Shown: piece by piece, positions 5,921-9,211 of the stretch
Numbering within the stretch: position 1 is the first letter of the stretch
Layout: each line of letters starts with the position of its first letter
From: Dehalococcoidia bacterium
GTDB taxonomy: Bacteria > Chloroflexota > Dehalococcoidia > E44-bin15
Length of the DNA: 9,211 nucleotides
Assembly: GCA_023129355.1 (NCBI GenBank)
Contig: JAGMCC010000040.1
Span: forward strand, 1 to 9,211
Direction of reading: 5' to 3'
Program-made: the position numbers and the translations under genes
The notes under the pieces: model-generated
What the model was told of the DNA's origin: nothing
What the model saw: the letters and a program-made list of their open reading frames with translations, nothing else
Database searches by the model: none

Positions 5921-7480
5921 ATGGCCAAGTACATAATCGCCCATGACGTGGGGACCAGCGTGAACAAGGCAGTTCTGGTAGACACAGAGGGACAGGTGCA
6001 CGGCAAATGCTCCGAGCCTTACCGGGTCTACTATCCGAAGGCTGATTGGGCTGAGCAGGAGCCCGAGGATTGGTGGAACGCGGTAACGCGAACCACTAGG
6101 CGTCTTCTGGAAGAGACGGGTGTGTCCCCAAGTAATGTTTTGTGCGTTACGTATAGCACGCAGATGCTTGGTATTGTGCCGATTGATTCAGAAGGGATAC
6201 TGCTCAGGCGCGCAATAATCTGGCTTGACAACAGGGCATGTAAACAGGCGCAGAGAGTGATGAGAAAGTTCATTAACGCTCATGTCTTCGCACTGTTTGC
6301 AGGCGCCACTTTGTGTGGAAAGGATGGCATACCGAAATTGCTCTGGCTCAAAACGGAAGAGCCCGATATATACCACAAGATGCATTGTTTCCTTGATGTC
6401 AACGGCTACCTTGTTTATCGGAGCACCGGTAACATGATTATGGAGTGGACGGGCGCATCCGTCTTTGGAATTAACCTCAGGAAGAAGACGTGGCTCAAGG
6501 GCATCTTCCGTTATATTGGGCTTGACCCGGAGAAGTTCCCCCCTCTGGTGCGGTCCGTTGATCAGGTTGGAGTTCTGTCGAGAGGGGCGGCCAGCGAGTT
6601 TGGGCTGCTGGAAGGGACGCCGGTCATGGCTGGTGCAGGAGATGCTCCCTGTGCTGCTGTTGGATCCGGCGCGGTTGGTGAAAGTGAAGGGCACGTCTAT
6701 CTTGGCACATCTGGCTGGGTAGCAGTGGTCACAGAACGTACACCGCGGGGCAAATGCGGAGCAGCGACCATACATTCGGCAGACCCAAACAAGGCGTTCT
6801 TGTTTGCTGAAACTGAAACTGCCGGGGCTTGTCTTCAATGGATAGGTGATGAGCTATACAGGTCGGAGAAAATAGATCCCAAGATTCCTGACATCTATGC
6901 CTTTATGGACGAGAAAGTTGCCGAGATCCCCACCGGTTCTGACTATTTGATTTTCACGCCATGGATGTATGGGGAGAGAGCTCCCATAGGGGATTGTAAC
7001 GTTCGCTCTAGTTTTCTAAATCTGAGTGCTAACCATACCCGCGAGCATTTGCTCCGTGCTGTCTACGAGGGCGTGGCCTATAACATCAGATGGATCGTGG
7101 AAATAGTGGAGAAACAATTCAAGTTTCCCCTTCCAAGGCTACGGGTCATAGGCGGGGGGGCGAGGAGCGCCCCCTGGATGCAGATTCTAGCAGATGTGAC
7201 CCAAAAGAAGGTTGAGGCTGTCCGTGACCCTCAGGAAGCCGGAGCGGTGGGGGCAGCGCTAATAGCAGCAGTAGGTCTCGGGATATATCCCAGTTTCGAG
7301 GCTCTGAAAAATGTGGTGAGAGTGGAGAGGGTATTTGAGCCTCAAGAGGAAAACCGCCAGATCTACGATTCACTTTTCCATTCATACCAGGATGCATACG
7401 GAAGCCTGCGACGTTTCTACAGACGACTAAACGAGAAGAGGTTGAACGTAGCAAGTTTATGTAAGGAGGTGTCTAAGTGA
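5921..7480 (+). CDS. FGGY-family carbohydrate kinase, xylulokinase-like
   Basis: A 519-residue sugar kinase that would transfer phosphate from ATP to a pentulose, hexulose or related polyol or sugar acid in the cytosol. Family features are the N-terminal phosphate loop AHDVGTSVNKAVLVD (7-21), the AGAGDAPCAAVG segment with catalytic Asp241, the phosphate-binding LGTSGW (261-266), the XylB-type GERAPIGD (351-358) and VYEGVAYNIRW (381-391), and the C-terminal GGGARSAPWMQILAD (411-425) with AGAVGAAL. It lacks the GlpK glycerol-binding motifs, so it is not a second glycerol kinase. ATG 5921 is chosen because it immediately precedes the conserved strand and has GGGAG at 5907-5911. In-frame ATGs at 5900 and further upstream would add unconserved residues. 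Its stop overlaps the RLP start by 4 bp (GTGA), so the two products are probably made together and act in one pathway. The sugar substrate is not determinable from sequence. Confidence 0.85.
   Translation: MAKYIIAHDVGTSVNKAVLVDTEGQVHGKCSEPYRVYYPKADWAEQEPEDWWNAVTRTTRRLLEETGVSPSNVLCVTYSTQMLGIVPIDSEGILLRRAIIWLDNRACKQAQRVMRKFINAHVFALFAGATLCGKDGIPKLLWLKTEEPDIYHKMHCFLDVNGYLVYRSTGNMIMEWTGASVFGINLRKKTWLKGIFRYIGLDPEKFPPLVRSVDQVGVLSRGAASEFGLLEGTPVMAGAGDAPCAAVGSGAVGESEGHVYLGTSGWVAVVTERTPRGKCGAATIHSADPNKAFLFAETETAGACLQWIGDELYRSEKIDPKIPDIYAFMDEKVAEIPTGSDYLIFTPWMYGERAPIGDCNVRSSFLNLSANHTREHLLRAVYEGVAYNIRWIVEIVEKQFKFPLPRLRVIGGGARSAPWMQILADVTQKKVEAVRDPQEAGAVGAALIAAVGLGIYPSFEALKNVVRVERVFEPQEENRQIYDSLFHSYQDAYGSLRRFYRRLNEKRLNVASLCKEVSK
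7463..7470 (+). promoter_or_regulatory. Strong ribosome binding site fixing the GTG start of the RLP gene
   Basis: AAGGAGGT, a full anti-16S match, sits 6 bases before GTG 7477 and lies inside the last codons of the kinase. It supports the GTG start and the 4-bp overlap over any later in-frame start. Confidence 0.8.
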
Positions 7481-8787
7481 ATACGGAGGAAATCCTAGGG
7501 CTCCCTTTGGCATTGCCTGATGGAGTGGATTACGATGAATACCTTATCGCTACCTATCTGGCGTCTTTCCCGGCAGAAGTCCCTATCCCGTTGCTATCTA
7601 TGGCTCTTGCTGTAGAGCAGAGCACAGGCACCTGGGTAGCCGTTCCAGGCGAGACTCCGGAAGTGCGCCGACGTCACGTTGCCAAGGTACTGGGCGTATA
7701 TGAGTTGCCGGATTACGAGTTTAGCGTGCCTCCGTCTGTGGAAACCAGGAACTGGGTTATCCAGGTAGCCTATCCCGAGATCAACATAGGCGCACAGATA
7801 CCAATGCTTTTAACATCTGTGGTGGGGAACATTTCAATGGGTGGGAATATCAAGCTGCTGGACATCCGATTCCCCGAGAAATATGTCGCAGGTTTCAAGG
7901 GACCGAAATTTGGCATCGGAGGCGTTAGAGAACTCCTGGGAATCCCGGAACGACCCTTGCTCAACAACATGATAAAGCCGTGCACAGGTTATCCCCTGGA
8001 GGTTGGAGCAGACCTGTTCAGGCAAGCGGCTATGGGGGGATGTGACATCATCAAGGATGATGAATTGATAGCCGACGCTCCATTCAATTCTGTAGAGGGT
8101 CGAGTCAAACGATACATGGAGATCGAGAAACAGGTCTACGAGGAAACAGGTGAACACACGCTGTACACTGTGAACATAACGGATAAGGTACCAAAGGTTT
8201 TCGACAATGCCAGGCGAGCGGTAGAGTTGGGATGCAATGCGCTGATGATTAACTACCTGGCTGTTGGATTGCCCGTTATGCAGGCTCTGGGGGAGGATCC
8301 GAACATAAACGTGCCTATTCTTGCCCATATGGACGTTGCCGGCGCTATGTATATGTCACCTTTGCATGGCATGAGTTCTCACATTGTGCTGGGGAAGTTA
8401 CCGCGCCTTGCCGGGGCTGATGTGGTTGTCATACCTGCACCCTACGGGAAGGCTCCGGTAATTCCAGACAAATTCAAGAATGTTGCCAAGAATCTGACGT
8501 TCCCACTGTACCAACTAAAACCGACCTTCCCCATGCCATCAGGTGGAATCACACCATCTATGGTACCAAAAGCAGTAGGGGACCTTGGAACCGACATCGT
8601 AATAGGTTCAGGGGGCGGGATTCATGCCCATCCACAAGGTCCAATTGCCGGGGGTAAAGCATTCCGACAGGCGATCGATGCAACAGTGCAGGGAATTCCG
8701 TTAGAAGAGTATGCCAAGGAGCACCCGGAGTTGGAGGTTGTATTGAAGCAGTGGGCTGACCCGTTTGGGAAAGGCATTGCGTTTTAG
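7477..8787 (+). CDS. RuBisCO-like protein (form IV RLP), non-carboxylating, related to the MtnW/YkrW group
   Basis: A 436-residue RuBisCO large-subunit homolog. The N-terminal domain keeps the Glu60 and Thr65-Trp66 equivalents (EQSTGTW, 47-53). The barrel keeps Lys175 (Lys167 in MIKPCTG), the carbamylation and metal centre Lys201/Asp203/Glu204 (KDDE, 193-196), His294 (His284), Lys334 (Lys325, PYGK) and loop SGG (355-357), plus a GSGGGIHAHP phosphate loop (377-386). It has lost Lys177 (Cys169), Arg295 (Met285) and His327 (Val318), so carboxylase activity is not expected. Block similarity (YPEIN, GPKFG, KDDE, GGG-HP-G) resembles the 2,3-diketo-5-methylthiopentyl-1-phosphate enolase MtnW. However, no other methionine-salvage gene is present, and the STGTW motif and Lys334 equivalent are retained here and absent from MtnW of Bacillus subtilis as I recall it. 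Its neighbours suggest it acts on the phosphorylated product of the upstream kinase by enolisation, isomerisation or C-C cleavage. Confidence 0.88.
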   Translation: MNTEEILGLPLALPDGVDYDEYLIATYLASFPAEVPIPLLSMALAVEQSTGTWVAVPGETPEVRRRHVAKVLGVYELPDYEFSVPPSVETRNWVIQVAYPEINIGAQIPMLLTSVVGNISMGGNIKLLDIRFPEKYVAGFKGPKFGIGGVRELLGIPERPLLNNMIKPCTGYPLEVGADLFRQAAMGGCDIIKDDELIADAPFNSVEGRVKRYMEIEKQVYEETGEHTLYTVNITDKVPKVFDNARRAVELGCNALMINYLAVGLPVMQALGEDPNINVPILAHMDVAGAMYMSPLHGMSSHIVLGKLPRLAGADVVVIPAPYGKAPVIPDKFKNVAKNLTFPLYQLKPTFPMPSGGITPSMVPKAVGDLGTDIVIGSGGGIHAHPQGPIAGGKAFRQAIDATVQGIPLEEYAKEHPELEVVLKQWADPFGKGIAF

Positions 8788-8805
8788 ACGGGAAAGGAGA
8801 GCGTA

Positions 8806-9211
8806 ATGTCAAAGGTTACTATATTGGGGGGATGTGGAGTGGTCGGCAGTATAGCCACTGAAACGCTCGTTTCGAGCGGGGTATTCTCTGAGGTGGTAAT
8901 TGCTGACATTGAGATCAGACAGGCGAGGAGAACGGTCGAGCGGCTGGGAACAGGTAATGTTTCAGCGGTTAAACTTGATGCGGCAAGTCCTCAGAGCATA
9001 AGTAACGCTATTGTCGGCTCATCGGTTGTTCTAAACTGTGTCGGCCCTTTCTATAAGTATGGACCCATCATAATGAAGGCAGTGATCGAGTCCAAAGTCA
9101 ACTATGTCGACGTCTGCGACGATTTTGATGCCACCGAGAAACTCCTTGCCATGGATAGGGATGCGAGGAAAGCTGGCATTTCAGCACTAGTCGGAATGGG
9201 CAGTTCCCCCG
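8806..9211 (+). CDS. Saccharopine dehydrogenase-like NAD(P)-binding oxidoreductase, N-terminal part (cut by window end)
   Basis: The first 135 codons of a gene running off the window. The protein begins with a Rossmann dinucleotide motif (GGCGVVG, 8-14) and an acidic residue ending strand 2 (Asp34). It continues with the family motifs NCVGPF (77-82), YVDVCDD (100-106) and GMGSSP (130-135), typical of saccharopine dehydrogenase / homospermidine synthase-type reductases, whose true substrates are often not lysine intermediates. The ATG is supported by AAGGAG at 8794-8799, 6 bases upstream, and lies 18 bp after the RLP stop codon. It is therefore likely the third gene of the kinase-RLP operon, perhaps a dehydrogenase or reductase step on the same sugar-derived intermediate. 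The C-terminal domain that would define the subfamily is outside the window. Confidence 0.8.
   Translation, partial: MSKVTILGGCGVVGSIATETLVSSGVFSEVVIADIEIRQARRTVERLGTGNVSAVKLDAASPQSISNAIVGSSVVLNCVGPFYKYGPIIMKAVIESKVNYVDVCDDFDATEKLLAMDRDARKAGISALVGMGSSP

Noticed and set aside
6188..6838. 216-residue open frame on the minus strand opposite the kinase
   Set aside because: It is antisense to a clearly conserved kinase, has an unfamiliar Cys/Ser/Arg-rich composition and no recognisable domain.
4044..7480. Two FGGY kinases as a recent tandem duplication
   Set aside because: The second kinase lacks the GlpK glycerol-binding motifs and has XylB-type signatures, so the two belong to different subfamilies brought together by gene order.
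7834..8328. 164-residue open frame on the minus strand opposite the RLP gene
   Set aside because: It is a shadow of a strongly conserved coding sequence with no recognisable motif.
7477..8787. True CO2-fixing RuBisCO (form I, II or III)
   Set aside because: The equivalents of Lys177, Arg295 and His327 are replaced by Cys, Met and Val, and the catalytic TIKPK-type motif reads MIKPC. Carboxylase activity is very unlikely.
7477..8787. Firm assignment as mtnW of methionine salvage
   Set aside because: There is block similarity, but no mtnA, mtnB, mtnX or mtnK-type gene is in the window, the partner kinase is FGGY-type, and several active-site positions differ from MtnW.

Overview
The window is a stretch of ordinary bacterial-style chromosome with every recognisable gene on the + strand. 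I see no rRNA, tRNA, CRISPR array, insertion sequence or phage gene. Moderate GC, frequent ATA, AGG and AGA codons, strong AAGGAGG-type ribosome binding sites and 4-bp ATGA/GTGA gene overlaps fit a bacterium. An anaerobic sediment or subsurface lineage such as Dehalococcoidia-like Chloroflexota would fit the gene content, but this placement is only a guess from composition and families.

Region 1 (52-3905) holds two tandem paralogous FAD-dependent oxidoreductases of the phytoene desaturase / retinol saturase (CrtI-like) superfamily. The second overlaps by 4 bp an alpha/beta hydrolase that resembles monoacylglycerol lipase. The arrangement suggests one transcription unit acting on lipid or isoprenoid substrates.

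Region 2 (4044-5750) is a glycerol node. It has an intact glycerol kinase (glpK) followed 11 bp later by the decayed N-terminus of glycerol-3-phosphate dehydrogenase (glpD). The remnant has a damaged FAD-binding glycine motif, a frameshift and no C-terminal part. Lipase plus GlpK would turn monoacylglycerol into glycerol 3-phosphate, but oxidation to dihydroxyacetone phosphate is no longer encoded here. A short junction (5751-5920) with a possible promoter follows.

Region 3 (5921-9211) is a second tight operon: a xylulokinase-like FGGY sugar kinase, a form IV RuBisCO-like protein (RLP) overlapping it by 4 bp, and the start of a saccharopine-dehydrogenase-like NAD(P)-binding oxidoreductase cut by the window edge. 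The RLP keeps the carbamylated-lysine metal centre of RuBisCO but has lost three catalytic or substrate-binding residues, so it is unlikely to fix CO2. Kinase, RLP and oxidoreductase together look like a phosphorylated sugar or sugar-acid catabolic route whose substrate I cannot name. This is the most promising candidate for an undescribed pathway in the window.
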